From: Bryobacterales bacterium
GTDB lineage: Bacteria; Acidobacteriota; Terriglobia; Bryobacterales; Bryobacteraceae
Length of the DNA: 7,247 bases
Direction: 5' to 3'
Assembly: GCA_003142355.1 (NCBI GenBank)
Contig: PLMF01000224.1
Coordinates: forward strand, 1-7,247
A model generated the notes under the pieces. That model was not told where the DNA came from and made no database searches. It worked only from the letters and a program-made list of their open reading frames with translations. Within the stretch, counting starts at the first letter, position 1; the number at the start of each line of letters is the position of its first letter. Shown here in pieces: positions 1 through 5,600 of the stretch. Both the position numbers and the translations under genes were made by a program.

Positions 1-42
1 TACGGAATCACTGGATGTTGCACAAATGGTGGGATTTGAAGC

Positions 43-85
43 GGAAGGGCAGCCCTTTCCACCCGCTTTTCGCCCCCTTTGCGGG
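43..85 (-). terminator. Weak hairpin pair after the operon's last gene (possible terminator)
   Basis: Two small inverted repeats lie just downstream of the last minus-strand stop codon. In transcript order, a 5-bp stem CCCGC/GCGGG (plus-strand 62-85, 14-nt loop) is followed by GGAAAGGG-CTG-CCCTTCC (43-60), seven base pairs with one bulged A. Neither is followed by a T-run on the minus strand, so this is not a classic intrinsic terminator; it could be a Rho-dependent end, mRNA 3' protection, or chance in GC-rich DNA. Bases 1-42 show no gene I can support. Confidence 0.22.
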
Positions 86-100
86 ACAGCACATCGCGGG

Positions 101-301
101 CTAATTTTCAGTCTTCCGGGACTTTCTGCGAAGCAGAGCGCCGTCATCCGAAGGGGAAGGATGCATGGCAGTCGGAGGGCCGCCTCGGAAATTGTCGATG
201 GCTTCGATCAGCGCGTTCAGCAGCCGGCGTTGGAAGGAGAGAATCACCAACAACGCCACGAGAATCGCCGAAAACAAAACAGTGCCGCCGATCGGTCCCA
301 T
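101..301 (-). CDS. Small single-pass membrane protein, unknown function
   Basis: A 66-residue protein I do not recognise. Residues about 5-23 form one hydrophobic helix (GGTVLFSAILVALLVILSF), followed at once by QRR, which by the positive-inside rule puts the C-terminus in the cytoplasm. Residues 27-36 look amphipathic, then come an NFRGGPP motif (37-43), a Pro/Ser/Asp-rich linker, and a basic tail with RRKSRK (58-63). It starts only 3 nt after the stop of the preceding dehydrogenase gene. A GGGAAG Shine-Dalgarno-like stretch overlaps that stop and sits about 7 nt before the ATG, which suggests translational coupling. The hydrophobic-then-basic layout and good ribosome site argue for a real gene rather than a chance frame. 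It is the last gene of the block; a role in the pathway is not implied by sequence and it could be a passenger. Confidence 0.6.
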   Translation of the reverse strand: MGPIGGTVLFSAILVALLVILSFQRRLLNALIEAIDNFRGGPPTAMHPSPSDDGALLRRKSRKTEN

Positions 302-304
302 GCC

Positions 305-1327
305 TTATCTTCCCACGTCTATCTCCACAATCCGCCCCTCGTGCAGAGACCGGGTGGCGGCCAGGCTGATGCGCATCGCGGCTACGGCGTCGGCTCCCGT
401 GACGGCCGGTTTCCCGCCGTGCTGAACCTTGTTCACGAAATCCTGAATCTGCGCCAGATACGCGCTTTCAAACCGTTCCATGAAGTAGGGCACCACGTCG
501 TGCGTAATACCTTCCTTGGTCATGATGAGGATCGGCGTTTGCCGGTGATAGCCGATCTGTAGCGAGCCCTTGGTCCCCCAGATCTCCGTGCGAATGTCGT
601 ACCCGAAAACCGCGTTCCGGCTCAACTCCACCGCGCCCAGCGCCCCGCTCTCGAAAACCATGTTGATGATCGCGTTGTCGATGTCGCCCACCGTCTTCAT
701 CTCGGGATAGGCCAGCGTGCAACCGATGGCGCACACGCTCTTCACGTCCCCCATGTACATGCGCGCCACGTCGAAATCATGGACGCCCATGTCGGCGATC
801 AGACCGCCGCTCACTTTGGGATCGCAGAATTCGAGCGGCGGGCGGAACGGGTCCCGCGAGGTCGAAGTCAGCACCACGGGCGTGCCAATCACCCCCGTTT
901 CGATTTGCTTCTTCGCCGCCACGTATCCGGCATCGAAGCGCCGTTGAAAGCCGGGCTGGAAAAACACGCCCGCGGCTTCCACCGTTTCCAGCATCTCGCG
1001 CGCTTCCTCGAGCGACATGGCGATCGGCTTCTCGCAAAAAACCGCCTTCCCATTCCGGACGGCGTCGAGGACCACTTCCTTGTGCGTGCTGGTGGACGTC
1101 ACCACCGCTACGGCTTCCACGTCTTTGTCAGCCAATAATTCCTGGTGGCTCCGGTACCATTTGGGAACATCGAAATCCCGGGCGAACTGTTCGGCCAGCT
1201 CCGCCTTCTGGTCCGCCACCGCCACCAGCCGCGCGTTGGGGACGCGCTGCGCCAGGTCCTGCGCATACACCCGCCCCAGTCTTCCCAACCCAATCGCTCC
1301 TACGTTCAGACGGCCTGACATGCTCAT
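305..1327 (-). CDS. Gfo/Idh/MocA-family dehydrogenase, inositol 2-dehydrogenase-like (second paralogue)
   Basis: A cytoplasmic NAD(P)-dependent sugar or cyclitol dehydrogenase, 340 aa, the usual family length. The N-terminal Rossmann fold has GLGRLG (G13, G15, G18) and an acidic D39 at the end of strand 2, favouring NAD. The family EKP motif gives K100. The C-terminal substrate domain has GFQRRFD (126-132), TSRDP (156-160) and ADMGVHDFD, giving D179 and H183; K/D/H is the catalytic triad of this family. It resembles the upstream iolG-like neighbour throughout, but reads GFQRR where that one has GFNRR and diverges near residues 165-175 and 204-215, so the two probably differ in substrate isomer or step. 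Its first ATG overlaps the upstream stop (ATGA), with AAGGAG only 3 nt before it. The in-frame ATG at 1321 has 9-nt spacing and may be the true start (338 aa). scyllo-Inositol, chiro-inositol or a keto-inositol are reasonable substrate candidates. Confidence 0.85.
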   Translation of the reverse strand: MSMSGRLNVGAIGLGRLGRVYAQDLAQRVPNARLVAVADQKAELAEQFARDFDVPKWYRSHQELLADKDVEAVAVVTSTSTHKEVVLDAVRNGKAVFCEKPIAMSLEEAREMLETVEAAGVFFQPGFQRRFDAGYVAAKKQIETGVIGTPVVLTSTSRDPFRPPLEFCDPKVSGGLIADMGVHDFDVARMYMGDVKSVCAIGCTLAYPEMKTVGDIDNAIINMVFESGALGAVELSRNAVFGYDIRTEIWGTKGSLQIGYHRQTPILIMTKEGITHDVVPYFMERFESAYLAQIQDFVNKVQHGGKPAVTGADAVAAMRISLAATRSLHEGRIVEIDVGR

Positions 1328-2352
1328 ACGCTCCTTTCGTAGATTTCCGTCAACTTCACGGGCCGGTTCTCGCGCACCGATTTCGCGGCGGTCAGCCCGA
1401 TCACCACGGCCATGAGACCGTCGTTCCCGTTCACCGGCGCCGGCCGGTGGTTGCGAACGGCATCCACGAACGCCTCCATCTCTTTCAAGTAGGATTCCGT
1501 GTAGCGGTCCATGAAGAAATCGAGCGGCAGGGCCGAGTGAGTGCCCGCGCGGTCCAGGCGGACGTGGTTGTCGTGAGTATTGTTCTTGATCGCGATCATG
1601 CCTTCGGAGCCGAACACCTCCGCACGCTGATCGTATCCGTAGACCGCCTTGCGGCTGTTGTCGATGGCTCCCAGCGCGCCGTTGGCGAACGTCAGGGTCA
1701 CCATCACCGTGTCCCAGTCGCCGGCTTTCCCGATTGCCGGGTCCACCAGCACGTTGGCTCGGGCGTAGACTTCGGTGACGTCGCCCATCAGATAGCGGGC
1801 CATGTCGAAGTCGTGGATGGTCATGTCCAGAAAGATTCCGCCCGACGCCCGGATGTAGGTCTCGGGCGGAGGCGCGGGATCGCGGCTGGTGATTCGCAAA
1901 ATCTGCGGCTCGCCGATTCCTCCCGCCTTCACCGTGTCATGTACTTTCAGAAAGTTGGGATCGTAGCGCCGGTTGAAGCCCACCATCAACTGGACTCCGC
2001 GCTTTTCCACCTCTGCGTTGATCCTGACGATCTTCTCGATGGAGAGGTCGATGGGCTTTTCGCAGAAAATGTGTTTGCCCGCGGCGGCGGCGTCCAGAAT
2101 CATCTGGGAGTGAGTGTTGGTGGGCGTGCAGATGGCCACCGCGTCCACCTCCGGAAGTTCCAACACTTGCCGGTAATCCGGGAACGTCTTCCCCACCTTC
2201 AACTTTGCCGCCACGGCGGCCAGCTCGTCCGGGAATACATCGGCCAGGGCCGCCACTTCCGTCCCGGGAATCCGGCCCGCCAGGTTTCCGGCGTGGATTT
2301 TCCCAATTCGGCCCACTCCCAAGACACCAAATCGAAGCGTCTGATTCGTCAC
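1324..2352 (-). CDS. iolG: myo-Inositol 2-dehydrogenase-like oxidoreductase (Gfo/Idh/MocA family)
   Basis: Likely oxidises myo-inositol at C2 to 2-keto-myo-inositol (scyllo-inosose) with NAD+, the entry step of inositol catabolism, in the cytoplasm. The protein has 342 aa, typical of IolG. Seen: Rossmann GVGRIG (G12, G14, G17), D38 at the NAD ribose position, CEKP with K99, GFNRRYDPNF (125-134), TSRDP (155-159), and GGIFLDMTIHDFDMARYL with D176 and H180, equivalent to the K/D/H triad of Bacillus subtilis IolG. The GGIFLDMTIHDFDMAR block and DNSRKAVYGYDQRAEVFGSEG (231-251) are strongly IolG-like. It begins with GTG in a GTGA overlap with the upstream epimerase gene; GGGAG about 10 nt before could serve as ribosome site. 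It ends in an ATGA overlap with the next dehydrogenase. Other cyclitol or sugar dehydrogenases share the fold, so the exact substrate is inferred from motif likeness plus neighbours. Confidence 0.86.
   Translation of the reverse strand: MTNQTLRFGVLGVGRIGKIHAGNLAGRIPGTEVAALADVFPDELAAVAAKLKVGKTFPDYRQVLELPEVDAVAICTPTNTHSQMILDAAAAGKHIFCEKPIDLSIEKIVRINAEVEKRGVQLMVGFNRRYDPNFLKVHDTVKAGGIGEPQILRITSRDPAPPPETYIRASGGIFLDMTIHDFDMARYLMGDVTEVYARANVLVDPAIGKAGDWDTVMVTLTFANGALGAIDNSRKAVYGYDQRAEVFGSEGMIAIKNNTHDNHVRLDRAGTHSALPLDFFMDRYTESYLKEMEAFVDAVRNHRPAPVNGNDGLMAVVIGLTAAKSVRENRPVKLTEIYERSV
1331..1336 (-). promoter_or_regulatory. Ribosome binding site bearing on the start of the 305-1327 gene
   Basis: AAGGAG lies inside the last codons of the upstream dehydrogenase. 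It is 3 nt from the ATG at 1327 but 9 nt from the in-frame ATG at 1321. The latter is the more usual spacing, so translation may begin at 1321, making the gene two codons shorter. Confidence 0.55.
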
Positions 2353-3170
2353 GATTTTCTTTCTCCCTTTCTATTCCGGATGGCATCCATGCCGTCCCGG
2401 ATGGCCTGCGCGGGTGTCGGCAGCGGAAGCACCTCAAACGAGAGGTAGCCCTGGTAGCCGATCTCGTCCAGAGTTTTGAGCACGGCGGCTACATCCAGGT
2501 GGCCGTGTCCGGGCGCCTGGCGATTGGTGTCGGCCAGATGCACGTGCCCCACCAGGTTTCCCGCCGCCTTCAGGCTGACTGCTATGTCCGCCTCTTCGAT
2601 ATTCATGTGGAACGTATCCGCCAGCAGCTTGAGATTCGGCGCGCCAATCTCCGCCGCCGCCTGCATTCCGTCGGCCAGCGTGTTGAGGTAATCGCACTCG
2701 TAGCGATTCAGCGGCTCGAGCAGCACCGTAACGCCCGCGCGCCTGGCCAGGCCGCACACTTCCGCCAGGCTCTCGAGCGCCCTCGATCTCTGGTCGCGCC
2801 GCTCCCCGAGCCTCCCGCTCAAGCTCCCAATGGTCACCGCAGCGCCGGTCTCCGCGGCGAAATCGATGTGCCCCCGCACTCTCTCGACGGTCCGCGCGCG
2901 AACCCCAGCATCGGTGTGGGCGAAGCTCAGCCCGTCCCCGGCGGCCATGCCGGTGCCCAGCGTCGGCACCCCCAATCCATATTCCACCATCAGCCGCTTC
3001 ACCAGCTTGACATCCACATCCTCCGCCTGCCGCATGTGGATTTCGACGCCCTGGCAACCGAACCCGGCGGCTTGCCGGAACGCATCGGCAATGTCTCCGA
3101 ACAGCAGCAGCGGCGCCGGGCGAGGTACCCCCGGCGCCGCCGTGATGGCGATCCTTACCCTTGATGACAT
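2349..3170 (-). CDS. iolO: TIM-barrel sugar epimerase/isomerase (AP-endonuclease-2 fold), probable 5-keto-L-gluconate epimerase
   Basis: Member of the xylose-isomerase-like TIM-barrel superfamily that includes hydroxypyruvate isomerase, tagatose/psicose 3-epimerase and IolO; such enzymes isomerise or epimerise keto sugars with a divalent metal. The protein has 273 aa, normal for the family. Counting from the ATG at 3170, the expected metal ligands are E152 (LLEPLNRYECDYLNT), D185 (LADTFHMNIEE), H211 (GHVHLADTNR) and E246 (YLSFEVLP); QAPGHGHLD (218-226) is another family hallmark. In the Thermotoga inositol route IolO converts 5-keto-L-gluconate to D-tagaturonate, and its partners are the flanking genes here. 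I chose ATG 3170, 4 nt after the upstream stop; the frame extends to a TTG at 3185 overlapping the upstream gene, but that start has no better ribosome site. The gene ends in a 4-nt overlap with iolG. An IolI- or IolE-like role is the main alternative; family certain, reaction inferred. Confidence 0.8.
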   Translation of the reverse strand: MSSRVRIAITAAPGVPRPAPLLLFGDIADAFRQAAGFGCQGVEIHMRQAEDVDVKLVKRLMVEYGLGVPTLGTGMAAGDGLSFAHTDAGVRARTVERVRGHIDFAAETGAAVTIGSLSGRLGERRDQRSRALESLAEVCGLARRAGVTVLLEPLNRYECDYLNTLADGMQAAAEIGAPNLKLLADTFHMNIEEADIAVSLKAAGNLVGHVHLADTNRQAPGHGHLDVAAVLKTLDEIGYQGYLSFEVLPLPTPAQAIRDGMDAIRNRKGERKS

Positions 3171-3174
3171 GGCC

Positions 3175-4284
3175 TCACGATGCAATCGGTGGCAGCCCGT
3201 ATACCGACTTCCAACCGGGGCTCATGGGCTCCTTGAGGTATGGCGCCAGCTCCGCCGGGTCGCGCAGGCTCACCATCTCCGCCGGTGGCACGGTGCCTGG
3301 AGGAAATGCCTCCAGATACTCGTCCACCAGCAGGGTCAGGTATCGCAGAATGGCCGCCACCGGCCGCTTCGCCTTCCGCGCTTCGCCCAGCGTCGGTTTC
3401 CCGACCACCCCTTCCGGCGTACCCGCCATCTCAATGGCCGATTGCCCTTCACCCTCCGACCAGCGGCTCGGCCGGTTGAAGGCCTCCACCGACGTGTCCA
3501 GGTGCCCGCCCGGCAGCAGCGATTTAGGCTCGGTATCCACGGCGTGCTGCATTTTCACCATCTCCGGAAACAGCAGCAGCCCGACCGAGGTCTCCGCTTC
3601 ATCCGCGTGGACGAAGTTCGTCTCCCAATCCCCGCCCCGGTCCTTGGTCCGCCACATCTCCCGCGTCGCCCGGTGCCAGTCGATCACCCGGTAGATCCCC
3701 GGCAACTGGTACCGTTTGCAGAATTGCTGCAGCGCCGCTTCCAGAACCCAGAGCTGTCCGTGGTTGTTGATGATGATCTGCTTGCGGAAGCCGTCGTTCC
3801 ACAGCCCCAGCATCACGTCGATCAGTTGTTCCTTCGCCACGTCCTCCCGAATGATCACCGTGCCCGGCATGCCCAGGTGGTGCTGCGGGTGGCAGCCATA
3901 CATCCACGGTGGCAGCGCCAGCGCTACCGGAGCGCCCCGTTTGGCGGTGTAGCGCCGCACGCCCTCGGCAATCATGCTCACGAAGAGCGTATCCATGGCC
4001 GATACCGTGTGGTCCCCGTGCAATTCCGTCGAGCCCACCGGAATAATGACCACGTCGTTCTTCTTGCGTTGCAGTTCGAGGTCGTGCCGGACGGTGGTCT
4101 GAATGTAACTGCCGGGCTTGGCCCATTCGCAACCGCCCTTCGCCGGCACGCCGTATTCGGCCAGAATGGCATCGAGCTGCGCCTCGTCGGCGTCCCAGAT
4201 TTCCTTCTTCATCCGGCCCACCGCGGTGTTCTCGAAAACCAGGTCGGGCCGGTCCGTCTTTATCCATGCTTTGGCTTGAATCAT
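3175..4284 (-). CDS. iolN: Creatininase-family metal hydrolase, probable diketo-inositol hydrolase
   Basis: A metal-dependent amidohydrolase-like protein of the creatininase family. In the inositol route of Thermotoga maritima the family member IolN opens the diketo-inositol ring to 5-keto-L-gluconate; this gene is probably its counterpart because it lies between iolM-like and iolO-like genes. Motifs seen: PVGSTELHGDH (82-92) with E87 and H89, SAMDT with D98, the NNHG signature (173-176) with H175, and HADEAETS (226-233) with H226, E229 and E231. These match the family's E-x-H...D, H and H-x-x-E positions. At 369 aa it is about 100 residues longer than creatininase (about 260 aa), with about 50 extra residues before the first motif and a tail beyond residue 300, so it belongs to a divergent subfamily. 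The AGGAGG ribosome site overlaps the upstream stop and supports this ATG. Alternatives are other creatininase-like lactamases or mycofactocin-type peptidases, less likely in this setting. Confidence 0.78.
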   Translation of the reverse strand: MIQAKAWIKTDRPDLVFENTAVGRMKKEIWDADEAQLDAILAEYGVPAKGGCEWAKPGSYIQTTVRHDLELQRKKNDVVIIPVGSTELHGDHTVSAMDTLFVSMIAEGVRRYTAKRGAPVALALPPWMYGCHPQHHLGMPGTVIIREDVAKEQLIDVMLGLWNDGFRKQIIINNHGQLWVLEAALQQFCKRYQLPGIYRVIDWHRATREMWRTKDRGGDWETNFVHADEAETSVGLLLFPEMVKMQHAVDTEPKSLLPGGHLDTSVEAFNRPSRWSEGEGQSAIEMAGTPEGVVGKPTLGEARKAKRPVAAILRYLTLLVDEYLEAFPPGTVPPAEMVSLRDPAELAPYLKEPMSPGWKSVYGLPPIAS

Positions 4285-4289
4285 ATTTC

Positions 4290-4295
4290 CCTCCT
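4290..4295 (-). promoter_or_regulatory. Strong ribosome binding site of the creatininase-family gene
   Basis: A full AGGAGG begins on the A of the TAG stop codon of the upstream dehydrogenase and lies 5 nt before the ATG at 4284. It is the most complete Shine-Dalgarno sequence I found in the window. It fixes the start and suggests high or independent translation of the hydrolase. Confidence 0.75.
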
Positions 4296-5484
4296 ACATA
4301 ATGCAAGTGATCTTGCAGTTGGTTTTGTCGGTCTGCAGCAGCTTCACGTGGTCCGGCACTTCGCCGATCCCAATGGTCTTGGTGATCAGCGGCGTCATGT
4401 CCATGCCGGCCGCCATGCAACTGATTACGCGCGGGAACGTTCCGTACCCGGAGTGCCCCTGCGCGCCCGCGATCTTGGCCTTCTTCACCTGGTAGACTTC
4501 GCCGTTCATAGGCGTCTTGGCCTCGGCGCGCGCCACGATGACCACCTTGGCGCCGATGAACTTGCCGTTCCAAATGGTGTCCTCGATGGTCTCGATGACC
4601 TTGTCGGGGATGCCCGTGGCTTCCAGGTACATGGCCGCGCCCAACCCGTCGGTGAAGCTCAGGATCTTCTCCGGCACGTTTTCCTTCATGGGGTCGATGA
4701 CCAGGTCGGCGCCCATCTTCCGCCCGAGAATCTGCCGGCTCTCCGCCGGTTCCACCAGCACCACCTTGGACGCCCCGGCCCGCTTCATGATGGCCACGCC
4801 CGCGAGGCCAATCGGACCGCCGCCCAGAATCACGGCGTTGTCGCCCGGCAGTATGCTGCCGCCGCATTCGATGAGCGCGTTGTAGGCCACCGACGTCGGC
4901 TCCACCAGGCTGCCCGCCTTGAACAGGTCGATCCCTTTGTAAAGGTCCGCCAGTCCCGCCAGGCTCCACAGGTAGCGCGAGTCGATGGCCACGTACTTGG
5001 CGAACCCGCCGTCCACGCTGAAACCCATTTCCTGGAGCCTCTCGCATTGATTCGGGTTGCCGTCCGCGCAGGGCCGGCAATAGGAACACCAGAACATCTC
5101 TTCCGGACACACCGGCTCGCCGACTTCATAGGCGCGGCCCGTGCGCTTGTTGAATGCCTTGCTCCCCGCCTTGACCACCACGCCCGCCATCTCGTGGCCC
5201 AGGGTCACCGGGAACGCCGTGAGGCCGGGGTAAAAGGTATACCCTTGCTGGTCGGCTTGCGCCATGTGCACGTCGCTGCCACAAATGCCGCACGCCTTCA
5301 CCTCGATCAGGCATTCGGTGGGGCCGATTTCGGGAAACTCCTTCTCGTCCACCGACAGTTTGGGGTAACGCCATACGTAACTGCCCAGGTAACTCAGCTT
5401 GCCGTCGATATCCTTCGGGCCCAGCTTGAAGCCCGGCTTGGGAGACCAATCGGCCGATATAACTACGCTTTTCATGCTGCTCAT
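4294..5484 (-). CDS. iolM: Zinc-dependent medium-chain alcohol dehydrogenase, probable scyllo-inosose 3-dehydrogenase
   Basis: An NAD-dependent polyol dehydrogenase of the zinc MDR superfamily (sorbitol/threonine dehydrogenase type), cytoplasmic, 396 aa. Catalytic zinc ligands seen: C68 in CGICGSDVH, H97 and E98 in LGHEMAG, and E195 in LVEPTSVA. The structural zinc lobe is intact as C133-x2-C136-x2-C139-x7-C147. The Rossmann glycine motif is GGGPIG (221-226), followed by acidic E245 (VVLVEP), which favours NAD over NADP. The protein is 40-50 residues longer than ordinary sorbitol dehydrogenases, with an extra N-terminal stretch of about 45 residues before the GroES-like fold. With creatininase-like and TIM-barrel genes directly downstream it fits IolM, which oxidises 2-keto-myo-inositol at C3 to a diketo-inositol. 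The ATG at 5484 has AGGAG 9 nt upstream; the next Met is too far from that site. Family certain; substrate inferred from context. Confidence 0.82.
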   Translation of the reverse strand: MSSMKSVVISADWSPKPGFKLGPKDIDGKLSYLGSYVWRYPKLSVDEKEFPEIGPTECLIEVKACGICGSDVHMAQADQQGYTFYPGLTAFPVTLGHEMAGVVVKAGSKAFNKRTGRAYEVGEPVCPEEMFWCSYCRPCADGNPNQCERLQEMGFSVDGGFAKYVAIDSRYLWSLAGLADLYKGIDLFKAGSLVEPTSVAYNALIECGGSILPGDNAVILGGGPIGLAGVAIMKRAGASKVVLVEPAESRQILGRKMGADLVIDPMKENVPEKILSFTDGLGAAMYLEATGIPDKVIETIEDTIWNGKFIGAKVVIVARAEAKTPMNGEVYQVKKAKIAGAQGHSGYGTFPRVISCMAAGMDMTPLITKTIGIGEVPDHVKLLQTDKTNCKITCIM

Positions 5485-5493
5485 GTCTTTGAC

Positions 5494-5498
5494 TCCTT
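5494..5498 (-). promoter_or_regulatory. Ribosome binding site of the zinc dehydrogenase gene
   Basis: AGGAG within AAAAAAGGAGTC, 9 nt before the ATG at 5484. It selects this ATG over the in-frame ATG at 5475. The A-rich stretch just upstream should keep the site unstructured. Confidence 0.65.
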
Positions 5499-5502
5499 TT
5501 TT

Positions 5503-5585
5503 AAAAATGGCTTTCAGCGGTCAGCTATCAGCTTTCAGCTAAACCCGCGCCGGTGGCGTTGTTCCAGTTGAAAGCTGATAGCTGA
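5503..5585 (-). terminator. Possible attenuator or partial terminator between transporter and catabolic genes
   Basis: Read on the minus strand, the heptamer inverted repeat folds into a long stem: 17 bp perfect between 5569-5585 and 5521-5537, extendable to 28 bp with a few mismatches, around a 25-nt loop. It is followed about 6 nt after the extended stem by a TTTTT tract (5507-5503). This resembles an intrinsic terminator with a loose U-tract and could reduce read-through from the importer genes into the dehydrogenase. The short U-tract and large loop make efficient termination uncertain. No convincing -35/-10 promoter is visible in the gap. Confidence 0.3.
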
Positions 5586-5600
5586 AAGCTGACAGCTATT
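5513..5600. repeat. Two facing arrays of a degenerate heptamer (NTCAGCT / AGCTGAN)
   Basis: The left array is four tandem 7-mers, TTCAGCG, GTCAGCT, ATCAGCT and TTCAGCT (5513-5540). After 25 bp of GC-rich spacer, the right array is the reverse-complement type: AGTTGAA, AGCTGAT, AGCTGAA, AGCTGAC (5566-5593), with a partial AGCTATT (5594-5600). Together they form an inverted repeat of about 28 bp per arm, with TCAGCTATCAGCTTTCA perfectly mirrored. The stop codon of the binding-protein gene lies inside the last partial unit, so the array abuts and slightly enters the coding sequence. I recall similar AGCTGAN heptamers as dispersed intergenic repeats in acidobacterial and other soil genomes; that is memory, not shown here. 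Confidence 0.85.

Noticed and set aside
26..562. Plus-strand open frame of 178 codons at the left end
   Set aside because: It overlaps the small membrane protein gene and the 3' end of the dehydrogenase in antisense, with His/Arg-rich composition and no domain.
3171..3185. TTG start adding five residues to the TIM-barrel protein
   Set aside because: The ATG at 3170 lies just after the upstream stop and starts close to the first barrel strand; the TTG lacks a better ribosome site. Not fully excluded.
3599..5110. Minus-strand 503-codon frame overlapping the hydrolase and dehydrogenase genes
   Set aside because: An out-of-frame shadow, Gly/Arg-rich, crossing a gene boundary; the overlapping frames carry intact zinc-dehydrogenase and creatininase motifs.
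5541..5565. Spacer between the heptamer arrays as a possible operator or CRISPR-like spacer
   Set aside because: Only one spacer exists and the flanking repeats are inverted, not direct. The small CGCC-GGT-GGCG palindrome inside is too short to support a regulator site.
2830..5571. A 913-codon open frame on the plus strand, antisense to the epimerase, hydrolase and dehydrogenase genes
   Set aside because: It lies opposite three genes with clear family motifs, its translation is rich in His, Arg and Pro with no recognisable domain, and it spans gene boundaries. Long antisense frames are expected in GC-rich DNA with strong third-position bias.
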